DNA of 64,000 nt from Amaricoccus sp047275745 (GTDB lineage Bacteria; Pseudomonadota; Alphaproteobacteria; Rhodobacterales; Rhodobacteraceae). Shown piece after piece: positions 51,438-59,203 of the stretch. Both the position numbers and the translations under genes were made by a program. Each line of letters starts with the position of its first letter. Within the stretch, counting starts at the first letter, position 1. The notes under the pieces are model-generated. The model made no database searches and was not told where the DNA came from. It worked only from the letters and a program-made list of their open reading frames with translations. Location of the stretch: contig NZ_JBKQWU010000001.1 of the NCBI RefSeq assembly GCF_047275745.1, positions 1 to 64,000 on the forward strand, given 5' to 3'.

Positions 51438-51959
51438 ATGGCTGATCCGCGAGGTCTCGTCTGCGTCGGGGCGATCGCCGGCGGTTTCGGCGTTCAGGGC
51501 GAGGTGCGCCTCAAGTCCTTCTGCGCCGACCCCGCCGCGATCGCCGACTACGCACCGCTCGTCACCGAGGACGGGCGGGGCTTTGGTCTGCGCATCACCC
51601 GGACGCTCTCCGGCGCCTTCGCGGCGCGGCTGACCGGGGTCTCAACGCGCGAACAGGCGGAGGCGATGAAGGGCACGCGGCTCTACGTACCGCGCGACCG
51701 GCTGCCCAACCCGGGCGAGGACGAGTTCTATCACGCCGACCTGATCGGCCTCGCGGTGCTCGACACCGGCGGGGCGGCGCTCGGCAAGGTCAGGGCGGTG
51801 CTCGACCACGGCGCCGGCGACATCCTCGAGATCGCGCGGCCAGGCCGGCCCGACCTGCTGCTGCCCTTCACCCGCGCGGCGGTTCCGACCGTCGATCTCG
51901 CCGGCGGCAGGATCATCGCCGACCCGCCGGAAGGGCTCGACGCCCCCGCCGACGATTGA
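51438..51959 (+). CDS. rimM: 16S rRNA processing protein RimM
   Basis: This encodes a 173-aa factor for 30S maturation that binds S19. The N-terminal barrel starts VCVGAIAGGFGVQGEVRLKSF, and the PRC-barrel C-terminus has YHADLIGLAV and the DILEIARPGRPDLLLPF segment. ATG at 51438. It lies in the rpsP-rimM-trmD-rplS order. A 185-nt spacer separates it from trmD. Confidence 0.95.
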   Translation: MADPRGLVCVGAIAGGFGVQGEVRLKSFCADPAAIADYAPLVTEDGRGFGLRITRTLSGAFAARLTGVSTREQAEAMKGTRLYVPRDRLPNPGEDEFYHADLIGLAVLDTGGAALGKVRAVLDHGAGDILEIARPGRPDLLLPFTRAAVPTVDLAGGRIIADPPEGLDAPADD

Positions 51960-52144
51960 TCCCGCGAACCACGAGCGGAGCGCCGGGCCATGTCCCAAAC
52001 GGTCTCATACAGGTTTGCTGATTTGGAGAGCAGTCGAGAGCCGGGCCAACAGGCTCGGCTCCAGCGAAAGGACTCGCGCGCACCCGCGCGCTCCGAATGG
52101 CCGCTATGGCGGCCACGCGGCGAAGCCGCGCCCGGAACACGTAC
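51960..52144 (+). other. rimM-trmD spacer with two short hairpins
   Basis: This spacer of 185 nt contains GGCCGC-TATG-GCGGCC (about 52100-52116) and CGCGGC-GAA-GCCGCG (about 52118-52132) just before the trmD start. Its length is unusual for an operon whose other gaps are short. No gene is supported. Confidence 0.4.
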
Positions 52145-52954
52145 ATGACCCCGCCCCGGACACCACCGTGGACCGCGCGGGTCCTCACCCTCTTTCCGGA
52201 GATGTTCCCCGGCCCCCTCGGCGCCTCCCTCACCGGCCGGGCGCTCCGGGACGGACTCTGGACGCTCGCGCCCTTCGACATCCGCTCCGTCGCGGCGGAC
52301 AGGCACCGTACCGTCGATGACAGCCCCGCCGGCGGCGGCGCCGGCATGGTGCTCCGCGCCGATATCATCGCCGCCGCGCTCGACGCCGCCACCTGCGAAG
52401 CCACCCGCGAAGCCAGCGCGACCGGCCCGACGCTCTATCTCTCGCCCCGGGGGCCGCGATTCGACCAGATGATGGCCCGGAGTCTCGCCAGCGGCCCCGG
52501 CGTCACGCTCATCTGCGGCCGGTTCGAGGGGATCGACCAGCGTGTGCTCGACGCGCGGGGCATCGCCGAGGTCTCGCTCGGGGATTTCGTCCTCTCGGGG
52601 GGTGAAATCGCCGCCATGGCCTTGATCGACGCCTGCGTCCGCCTTATACCCCGCGTTCTGGGCAATGCCGAGTCGTCGGTCGAGGAATCGTTCTCGAACG
52701 GCCTTTTGGAGTACCCGCACTACACACGCCCGACCGAATGGGAAGGTCTGCGGATACCCGAGGTTCTCCTCTCGGGGCACCACGGACGGATCGCCGAGTG
52801 GCGACGCACCCAGGCGGAGAGGCTGACCAAGGAACGTCGTCCCGATCTCTGGCGGGCCCATGTCGAAAGGACATGCGCGGACCCGGCGGGAGAAGCAGAG
52901 CTCTCGGACGCGCAGACCATCGCCGCCAAAGGCGAGCCTGAGAAGGACGACTGA
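52145..52954 (+). CDS. trmD: tRNA (guanine-N1)-methyltransferase
   Basis: This encodes a 269-aa SPOUT methyltransferase making m1G37 in tRNA. The core is ARVLTLFPEMFPGPLG, then LICGRFEGIDQRVLD (knot and S-adenosylmethionine loop), LGDFVLSGGEIAAMALIDACVRLIPRVLG and LEYPHYTRPTEWEG. ATG at 52145 is chosen because it gives the usual N-terminus; the upstream in-frame ATG at 52097 lies in the hairpin region. rplS starts 1 nt after its stop. Confidence 0.96.
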   Translation: MTPPRTPPWTARVLTLFPEMFPGPLGASLTGRALRDGLWTLAPFDIRSVAADRHRTVDDSPAGGGAGMVLRADIIAAALDAATCEATREASATGPTLYLSPRGPRFDQMMARSLASGPGVTLICGRFEGIDQRVLDARGIAEVSLGDFVLSGGEIAAMALIDACVRLIPRVLGNAESSVEESFSNGLLEYPHYTRPTEWEGLRIPEVLLSGHHGRIAEWRRTQAERLTKERRPDLWRAHVERTCADPAGEAELSDAQTIAAKGEPEKDD

Positions 52955-52955
52955 G

Positions 52956-53351
52956 ATGAACCTGCTGCAGCAGCTCGAAGCCGAGCAGATCAAGGAACTC
53001 GGGAAGAGCATTCCCGACTTCGCCGCCGGCGACACCGTGCGCGTCGGCTTCAAGGTGACCGAGGGCACCCGCTCCCGCGTCCAGGCCTATGAGGGCGTCT
53101 GCATCGCCCGCAACGGCGGCGCCGGAATCGGCGCGAGCTTCACGGTCCGCAAGATTTCCTTCGGCGAGGGCGTCGAGCGCGTCTTCCCGCTCCACTCGCC
53201 GAACATCGACTCGATCACGGTCGTCCGCCGCGGCAAGGTCCGCCGGGCGAAGCTCTACTACCTGCGCGAGCGTCGCGGCAAATCCGCCCGTATCGTCGAG
53301 AAGACCAATTACCGCGAAAAGAAGGCCGCCCCGGCCGACGCGAACGCCTGA
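52956..53351 (+). CDS. rplS: 50S ribosomal protein L19
   Basis: This encodes a 131-aa L19 at the 30S-50S interface. MNLLQQLEAEQIKELGKSIPDFAAGDTVRVGFKV and GEGVERVFPLHSPNIDSITVVRRGKVRRAKLYYLRERRGK are family segments. ATG at 52956, one nucleotide after the trmD stop. A short Ala/Lys tail ends the protein. Confidence 0.97.
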   Translation: MNLLQQLEAEQIKELGKSIPDFAAGDTVRVGFKVTEGTRSRVQAYEGVCIARNGGAGIGASFTVRKISFGEGVERVFPLHSPNIDSITVVRRGKVRRAKLYYLRERRGKSARIVEKTNYREKKAAPADANA

Positions 53352-53362
53352 GGACCGCCGCG

Positions 53363-53584
53363 ATGAAGAAGAACGTCCATCCCGACTATCACATGATCGA
53401 GGTGAAGCTGACCGACGGCAGCACCTATCAGACGCGCTCGACCTATGGCGCGGAGGGCGCGACGCTGACGCTCGAGATCGATCCCTCGGCGCATCCGGCC
53501 TGGACCGGCGGCTCGGCCCGTCTGCTCGACACCGGCGGCCGCGTGTCGAAGTTCAAGAAGAAGTACGAGGGCCTCGGCTTCTGA
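53363..53584 (+). CDS. rpmE: 50S ribosomal protein L31
   Basis: This encodes a 73-aa L31. MKKNVHPDYHMIEVKLTDGSTYQTRSTYG lacks the zinc-binding Cys pairs, so it is a C-minus form that needs no zinc. The conserved HPAWTGGSARLLDTGGRVSKFKKKYE follows. Start ATG 53363 is 11 nt after rplS. A strong terminator follows 40 nt later. Confidence 0.96.
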   Translation: MKKNVHPDYHMIEVKLTDGSTYQTRSTYGAEGATLTLEIDPSAHPAWTGGSARLLDTGGRVSKFKKKYEGLGF

Positions 53585-53624
53585 GCACGAGCCCCCCGCG
53601 CCGCCGCCGCGCGGCGCAACTCGG

Positions 53625-53655
53625 AACGGCCAGCGACACGTCGCTGGCCGTTTTT
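53625..53655 (+). terminator. Intrinsic terminator after rpmE
   Basis: A 12-bp stem AACGGCCAGCGA / TCGCTGGCCGTT (arms 53625-53636 and 53641-53652) with a CACG loop runs directly into TTTTT (53651-53655). It closes the ffh-rpmE operon. Confidence 0.95.
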
Positions 53656-53769
53656 CGTTTCTCGCGTGTGGAGGAAACCCGGCGGAGCGACGGGTCGCCG
53701 GGTCCCCGGACCCGATCTCCGGCCAGAGTCAGCCGCCAGTCGGCCCGAGATCCGCGTCTCAGATCCGGG

Positions 53770-55338
53770 TCAGATCCCGGGAGCCAGCGGCAGGCAGTCG
53801 GTGGTGCGGCGGCTCAGCGTCTCGCAGGCGCCCATAGCGCCGCGGCGCGTCAGGCCGACGAACTGCGCGCGGAACACCGTCACGCCCTGCACCTTCGCCG
53901 CCTCGACCCGGCGGAGGCCGCCGTTGAGTTCCGGCACATCCTGAAGCGCCGTGGTCAGGAGTTGCCGCTCGGCGTCGCCCCTGGATCGGAAAGCGCCGAT
54001 CTGGATGCCCCAGTCCCGGTCGCCGCCGAGCGCGCCGGCGTCGGACAGCACGCCCGCGTCATTGCTCGCGACCATCGTGCCCTCCGGCCCGGCCGCGGCC
54101 GACGGCGCCGCGGGAGCCATCGCGGCGAAGGTGGACGCCGACTCGACGCCGGCTCCGGGCGCGGCGGGCGCCGCATCGGCCAGGCGGGCACCGCCCGGCC
54201 GGGGCGCCGGGCGACCGGCATCGGTCAGCGCGACGATATCGGCGGCGCGGCTCGCCTTCAGTTCGCTGTTCACCTCCGCGATCGCGGCGGCGATGCTGGC
54301 GCTGTTGCGCGTGATCGCGGCGTCGGCGCTCATCACCCGGGGAAGCGGCCGGGCGGCGGCGAGGCCGGGATCTTCCGCTGCCAGCGCGGCGACCACGGAT
54401 GGCGCGGCCGCCAGACTCGCGCTCGACTGAACGGCGCCGGGCCGACCCGCCGAGGGAGGCGTCGCGCCGAGGCTCGCGACCGCCGTGCTCCTTCCGCCGA
54501 GGTTGAGCGGCGCGGGCATCGCGATCCGCGCCCGGCTCGGCATCTTCGCGAAGCCGACATCCATCAGCCGCGCCACCTCGGCGTTGCGCGCGGCGCTGGA
54601 GCGCGCGCCCAGCACCGCGACGATCACGCGCTCATCGCCACGCTGCGCCGAGGAGACGAGGTTGAAGCCCGCCGCGCGAGTGTACCCGGTCTTGATCCCA
54701 TCCGCCCCGCGATAGGCGTCGAGCAGACGGCGATTGGTGTTCTTGACGGTCTTCAGCCCGGCTGATGTCGCCTCGCGGCTGAAGATGTTGTAGTACTGCG
54801 GAAAGTCATAGTAGACGCGCCGGCCGAGCTCGGCCATGTCGCGGGCGGTCGACATATGCCCGGATCGCGTGAGGCCGTTCGCGTTCTTGAAGGTGGTGTT
54901 CCGCAGCCCCATCGCCGTCGCATATTGATTCATCATCTTCGCGAAACCGGCTTCGGACCCGCCGATCGCCTCGCCGATCGCGGTCGCGGCGTCGTTCGCC
55001 GACTTGATGGCCGCGGCCCTGATCAGGTAGCGCATCTCGATGCGCTGCCCCGATTTCAGCCCGAGCTTGGATGGCGGCTCGGCGGCGGCGTTGTCGCTGA
55101 TCCTGACTTTCTGGTCGAGCGAGATCCGGCCGCGCTGGATCTGATCGAAGGCGATGTAGAGCGTCATCATCTTCGTCAGCGAGGCGGGATGCACCTTGGT
55201 CTCCGCGTTGGTCGCCTGAATCACCTTCCCGGTGCGTGCGTCCATCACATAGGATGCGAATTGCTGCGCATGCGCCATGCCCGCGCATAGCGACAGGACG
55301 AACGCGAGGATTGCCCCGCGGACCTCGGTGCTGACCAT
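53770..55338 (-). CDS. D-alanyl-D-alanine carboxypeptidase with SPOR domain
   Basis: This encodes a 522-aa penicillin-binding protein (DacC/PBP5 family). The signal peptide ends near GMAHAQ. The active-site triads are S53-L-T-K56, the SAN motif in IKSANDAATAI and KTG in GIKTGYTRAAGFN. A long Ala/Pro-rich linker leads to a C-terminal SPOR domain (about 440-522), which binds denuded glycan at the division site. ATG at 55338, one codon after a GTG, has GGAGG 6 nt upstream. It is divergent from the phasin gene. Confidence 0.94.
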   Translation of the reverse strand: MVSTEVRGAILAFVLSLCAGMAHAQQFASYVMDARTGKVIQATNAETKVHPASLTKMMTLYIAFDQIQRGRISLDQKVRISDNAAAEPPSKLGLKSGQRIEMRYLIRAAAIKSANDAATAIGEAIGGSEAGFAKMMNQYATAMGLRNTTFKNANGLTRSGHMSTARDMAELGRRVYYDFPQYYNIFSREATSAGLKTVKNTNRRLLDAYRGADGIKTGYTRAAGFNLVSSAQRGDERVIVAVLGARSSAARNAEVARLMDVGFAKMPSRARIAMPAPLNLGGRSTAVASLGATPPSAGRPGAVQSSASLAAAPSVVAALAAEDPGLAAARPLPRVMSADAAITRNSASIAAAIAEVNSELKASRAADIVALTDAGRPAPRPGGARLADAAPAAPGAGVESASTFAAMAPAAPSAAAGPEGTMVASNDAGVLSDAGALGGDRDWGIQIGAFRSRGDAERQLLTTALQDVPELNGGLRRVEAAKVQGVTVFRAQFVGLTRRGAMGACETLSRRTTDCLPLAPGI

Positions 55339-55491
55339 CACTGCCCTCCGGCGCGGATTCGCGCCTCTGCCTCACCGCGACGCTAAGCCGCGCCACGTTT
55401 ATTTTCGCTTAACGCTAGCACGAGTCCCCCAGCGGGAAAACACTTTTGTTTCAAGGCGTGGCAGTCCTGCGTTGATATGGCGCGCGTGCCG

Positions 55492-55551
55492 ATGACGTTT
55501 GTGTTGCAGTGCAATATAATCCTTGACGCGGCGCAGCGAGAGGCGTATCAA
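55492..55551 (+). promoter_or_regulatory. Phasin promoter with PhaR-like operator
   Basis: ATGACG (55492-55497) and TATAAT (55515-55520) are separated by exactly 17 bp. The spacer ends in a perfect palindrome TTGCA-G-TGCAA (55504-55514). A second pair, TTGACG (55523-55528) and TATCAA (55546-55551), also has a 17-bp spacer. TGC/GCA palindromes are the known target type of PhaR, the repressor of phasin genes. The repressor itself is not in the window. Confidence 0.65.
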
Positions 55552-55581
55552 ACCCTCAAGACGGCAAACCATAGGAGATAC

Positions 55582-56100
55582 ATGATGGCTACGACGACCC
55601 GTACCGCCAAGGACGCGACCGAAGCTGCCGAGGCGACCGCCAAGGACGTCGCGAACACCGTTGAGAATGCGACCGCGAAGGCCGCCGAGAAGGTCGAGGC
55701 GCTGACCGCCGAGGCCCAGAAGAACGTCTCCGAGCAGATCGAGAAGTTCTCGAAGGGCATCGAAGGCCTGACCGCCTTCTCGCAGGAGAATGTCGACGCG
55801 TTCGTGAAGTCCTCCGAGATCGCCGCGAAGGCCGCCGAGGGCATCGGCTCCGAGCTCTCCGCCTACTCGAAGAAGGTCTTCGAGGATGGCGTCGCCGCCG
55901 CGCAGGAATTCGCCTCCGCGAAGACGATGACCGAGCTCTTCGAGAAGCAGACCGCCTATGCGCAGAGCACCCTCGAGGGCCTGATGCAGCAGACCACCAA
56001 GATGAACGAGATCTACTCGGCCGCCGCCAAGGACATCTCCGCTCCGATCGGCGCCCGTGTGACCGCCGCGACCGAGCAGCTGAAGTCGTTCTCGCTCTAA
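55582..56100 (+). CDS. Phasin (polyhydroxyalkanoate granule-associated protein)
   Basis: This encodes a protein of about 172 aa, entirely helical and rich in Ala, Lys and Glu. The phasin region runs through EQIEKFSKGIEGLTAFSQENVDAFVKSSEIAAKAAEG and LFEKQTAYAQSTLEGLMQQTTKMNEIY. It coats PHA granules and limits their fusion. The start is ATG 55582 or the next ATG 55585; AGGAG is upstream of both. Its promoter carries a PhaR-like palindrome, and a terminator follows. Confidence 0.93.
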   Translation: MMATTTRTAKDATEAAEATAKDVANTVENATAKAAEKVEALTAEAQKNVSEQIEKFSKGIEGLTAFSQENVDAFVKSSEIAAKAAEGIGSELSAYSKKVFEDGVAAAQEFASAKTMTELFEKQTAYAQSTLEGLMQQTTKMNEIYSAAAKDISAPIGARVTAATEQLKSFSL

Positions 56101-56154
56101 GTTTACTGATTGGTACAAGGCGCGCCACGTCGCGCGCCGTGAGTAACGAGTTTT

Positions 56155-56184
56155 GGACCCGGCGGGAAACCGTCGGGTCCTTTG
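56155..56184 (+). terminator. Terminator after the phasin gene
   Basis: An 11-bp stem GGACCCGGCGG / CCGTCGGGTCC (one G-U pair) with a GAAA tetraloop is followed by TTTGT. A weaker GGCGCG / CGCGCC hairpin stands just upstream (about 56119-56137). Confidence 0.85.
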
Positions 56185-56380
56185 TCGTCTGGGCCATCAT
56201 TTCGGCCATCGTTCGGGGAATGAACCCGGCCTGACCACGATCATCCGGGCCGGATCATCGCACCGGGACGCGGGGGCCGGCGCGGCGAAAGCACGCGCGG
56301 CAACCCTTTCCAATCGCGGCCAAACGCATATATTCTTGGCTTCAGGTCTTGAGGCTGACGAGAACCGAAGCACCACCGCG

Positions 56381-56704
56381 ATGACAGGGTCGGACAAGAA
56401 AACCCCGGAAGGCGAATCCGGTCTCCTGACGGAGACGCGGACCAAGACGCAGCGCCCCCCGCTCTACAAGGTCCTGCTCCTGAACGACGACTACACGCCG
56501 ATGGAATTCGTCGTGCACGTGCTCGAACGGTTTTTCGGCACGAATCACCAGCAGGCCATCGAGATCATGCTGACCGTGCACCGCAAGGGCCTCGCCGTCG
56601 TCGGCGTGTTCTCCTTCGAGATCGCCGAGACCAAGGTCACCCAGGTGATGGATTACGCGCGGCGCAACCAGCACCCCCTGCAGTGCACGATGGAAAAGGA
56701 ATAG
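56381..56704 (+). CDS. clpS: ATP-dependent Clp protease adaptor ClpS
   Basis: This encodes a 107-aa adaptor that delivers N-degron substrates to ClpAP. The motif LLLNDDYTPMEFVVHVLERFF has the conserved Asn-Asp pair that binds the N-terminal residue, and HRKGLAVVGVFSFEIAETK follows. ATG at 56381 fits the family length; the open extension upstream is not conserved. clpA is not in the window. The rsmC-like gene follows after 18 nt. Confidence 0.95.
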   Translation: MTGSDKKTPEGESGLLTETRTKTQRPPLYKVLLLNDDYTPMEFVVHVLERFFGTNHQQAIEIMLTVHRKGLAVVGVFSFEIAETKVTQVMDYARRNQHPLQCTMEKE

Positions 56705-56722
56705 GGCCCCGGCCCGGACCCC

Positions 56723-57739
56723 ATGCCCCAGTCAGACCGCCTCGCGACGGCGATCGCGTCGCAGGCCTTCGACCTGCCCGTGACGGGACCGATCCTGTTC
56801 ATCCGCGCGACATCGGGCCCGGCGCTCGGCCTCATCGGGCCCGGCCGGCTCCTGTGCGAGCAGAGCCTCCGATTCGCGCATGATCTGCTGGGCGAACAGG
56901 GCTTCGAGGTGACGCCGCGCGCGGAGGCGCCGGTGGCGGCCGCGATCGTCGCGCTGACCCGCTCGCGGGCGGAGAACTTCGGCAATATCGCGCGGGCGCT
57001 TGCGCTCCTGCCCGAGGCTGGCCTGATCGTCGTCAACGGCGCCAAGACCGAGGGCGTCGACAGCCTCGCAAAGCAGGTCGGGGCCGTGCTGCCCCTGGAG
57101 GGTCAGTTGACCAAGGCGCATGGCCGCGTCTTCTGGCTTCGCCGCCCGGCGAGCCTGCCCGAGGCGGTGGACCGCTGGCGCGAAGCGGCTCGGCCCGCGC
57201 GAAACGCGGACGGCTTCTTCACCGAGCCCGGCATCTTCTCCGCCGAGGGTATCGATCCTGGCAGCCTCCGCCTCGCCGATATCCTCCCCGGCAGGCTCAA
57301 GGGCCGGGTCGCCGATCTCGGCGCGGGCTGGGGCTGGCTGTCGCTGAGCGCGCTCAAGGCCGATCCGCGCGTCGAGCGGGTCGATCTCTACGAGGCCGAG
57401 GCCCGCGCGCTCGAGATGGCGCGATTGAACGTGACCGATCCGCGCGCCGGTTTCCACTGGTCCGATGTGGCCAGTCTGGGCCGCGGCGTCCCGCCCTACG
57501 ACGCGGTGATCGCCAATCCGCCTTTCCACCGCGGACGCGCGGCGGAGCCCGAGCTCGGCGCCGCCTTCATCGACGCGGCCGCGCGCATCCTGAAGCCCTC
57601 GGGGCAGTTCCTGATGGTCGCCAATCGCCAGCTGCCCTACGAGTCGACGCTGGACGCGCGTTTCAAGCATTGGGAACGTCTGTCCGAGGAAGGCGGATAC
57701 AAGATACTATCCGCGACGCGGCCGCGGTCGGGCCGCTGA
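56723..57739 (+). CDS. RsmC-like class I SAM-dependent methyltransferase
   Basis: This encodes a 338-aa protein with an N-terminal non-catalytic Rossmann domain and a C-terminal methyltransferase domain. GRVADLGAGWGWLSLSALK is the S-adenosylmethionine loop, and VIANPPFHRG is the NPPF motif of rRNA guanine-N2 methyltransferases. The best guess is 16S rRNA m2G methylation. Its position after clpS is usual in Rhodobacterales. Confidence 0.88.
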   Translation: MPQSDRLATAIASQAFDLPVTGPILFIRATSGPALGLIGPGRLLCEQSLRFAHDLLGEQGFEVTPRAEAPVAAAIVALTRSRAENFGNIARALALLPEAGLIVVNGAKTEGVDSLAKQVGAVLPLEGQLTKAHGRVFWLRRPASLPEAVDRWREAARPARNADGFFTEPGIFSAEGIDPGSLRLADILPGRLKGRVADLGAGWGWLSLSALKADPRVERVDLYEAEARALEMARLNVTDPRAGFHWSDVASLGRGVPPYDAVIANPPFHRGRAAEPELGAAFIDAAARILKPSGQFLMVANRQLPYESTLDARFKHWERLSEEGGYKILSATRPRSGR

Positions 57740-57796
57740 GGTTGAACGGCTGGCCGGGGCCCGGACCCGGCTGGCCTCCGCGAGAAGGAAGACCCG

Positions 57797-58945
57797 ATGA
57801 TCGATCCCGTCGCCCTGACAGCCGAGCTGATCCGCCGCCCGTCCGTCACGCCAGAGGACGCGGGCGCGCTCGAACATCTCGCCGCGCTTCTGCGGGACGC
57901 TGGCTTCGCCGTCATCTGGATCGACCGGGGCGGCGTTCGGAACATCCACGCACGCTGGGGCGAGGGGAGCCCGGTCTTCGGGTTCAACGGACATACCGAT
58001 GTCGTGCCCCCGGGCGAAGCGCATGCCTGGCGGCATCCGCCCTTCGCCGCCGAGGAGGAGGACGGCTTCCTCTACGGGCGCGGTGCCTGCGACATGAAAT
58101 CGGGCGTCGCGGCCTTCGTCGCGGCGGCGATCGGTTTCGTCACCGAGACGCCGCCCGAAGGCAGCGTGGTCATCACGTTGACCGGTGACGAGGAGGGCGA
58201 GAGCATCGACGGCACGCGCGCGATCCTCGACTGGATGGCGGAGAACGGCCAGGGCATGGACCACTGCCTCGTCGGCGAGCCGACCTGCCCGGAAGAAATG
58301 GGCGAGATGATGAAGGTCGGCCGCCGCGGGTCGATGACCGCGTATTTCACCGCCTATGGCGTGCAGGGCCACGCCGCCTATCCGGATCGGGCGAAGAATC
58401 CCCTCCCCGGACTGGTCCGTCTCCTGGACCGGCTCGCCGGGCACAGGCTCGACGGCGGCACGCGGCATTTCGATCCGTCGACGCTCGCGATCACCACGAT
58501 CGACACTGGCAATACCGCGACCAACGTCATCCCGGCCGAGGCGCGGGCCGTGGTCAACATCCGGTTCAACGACGCGCATTCCTCGGCCTCGCTGTCGTCC
58601 TGGATCGAGGAGGAGGCGGATCTGATCGCGCAGGAGTTCGGCGTCGGCATCGCCGCGCGGTTTCAGGTCTCCGGCGAGAGCTTCCTGACGCTGCCCGGCC
58701 CGTTCTCGGAGCTTGTCGCCACCGCCGTCGAGGCCGAGACCGGCCGCCGGCCCGAAGCCTCGACCACGGGCGGCACCTCGGATGCGCGGTTCATCAAGGA
58801 CCTTTGCCCGGTCGTCGAGTTCGGCCTCGTCGGCCAGACGATGCACAAGGTGGACGAGCGGGTAGCACTCGATCATATCCGGGCCCTGACCGCGATCTAC
58901 CGGAGGATTCTCACCGACTATTTCGCGAAAGGCGGGCTCGCCTGA
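57797..58945 (+). CDS. dapE: Succinyl-diaminopimelate desuccinylase
   Basis: This encodes a 382-aa M20 zinc peptidase releasing LL-diaminopimelate for lysine and peptidoglycan. The metal ligands are in GFNGHTDVVPPGE, YGRGACDMKSG and TGDEEGESIDGT, followed by MKVGRRGSMTAYF and the late TTGGTSDARFIKDLCPVVEFGL. ATG at 57797 follows AAGGAAGACCCG. It is 57 nt after the rsmC-like gene. Confidence 0.96.
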   Translation: MIDPVALTAELIRRPSVTPEDAGALEHLAALLRDAGFAVIWIDRGGVRNIHARWGEGSPVFGFNGHTDVVPPGEAHAWRHPPFAAEEEDGFLYGRGACDMKSGVAAFVAAAIGFVTETPPEGSVVITLTGDEEGESIDGTRAILDWMAENGQGMDHCLVGEPTCPEEMGEMMKVGRRGSMTAYFTAYGVQGHAAYPDRAKNPLPGLVRLLDRLAGHRLDGGTRHFDPSTLAITTIDTGNTATNVIPAEARAVVNIRFNDAHSSASLSSWIEEEADLIAQEFGVGIAARFQVSGESFLTLPGPFSELVATAVEAETGRRPEASTTGGTSDARFIKDLCPVVEFGLVGQTMHKVDERVALDHIRALTAIYRRILTDYFAKGGLA

Positions 58946-59094
58946 ATCACCCGCTCACATTCGCGTGGCCCCTCGCCGTGGGGTTCAGGGCCAGCGCCTT
59001 GTTCGACAGGGATTTTTGCCTCCGAGAGACCGGCGGAACTTCGCCCGTGCCGGCCCGGGCGCCGTTTCCGCGGGACGCCGCGCTGGCATGCGGC

Positions 59095-59116
59095 GGCGTT
59101 TCCCGATAGAAACGCC
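59095..59116. other. Hairpin between dapE and the bitopic-protein gene
   Basis: GGCGTTTC-CCGATA-GAAACGCC is an 8-bp perfect stem with a 6-nt loop. It lies inside a 258-nt spacer (58946-59203) that has no other feature I can name, and is about 90 nt before the next start. Its role is unknown. Confidence 0.45.
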
Positions 59117-59203
59117 CTGATGAGGAAGGGTCCGCGCGCCGCGCCGGGCCCTATGGGTGTGTCGGGCCGCCTCGTGCCCGTGGAACCGCTCGGGAGTTGA
59201 TGC

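Noticed and set aside
51960..52144. A small gene between rimM and trmD
   Set aside because: The open stretch upstream of trmD is in frame with it but lies in two hairpins and lacks a Shine-Dalgarno and family similarity.
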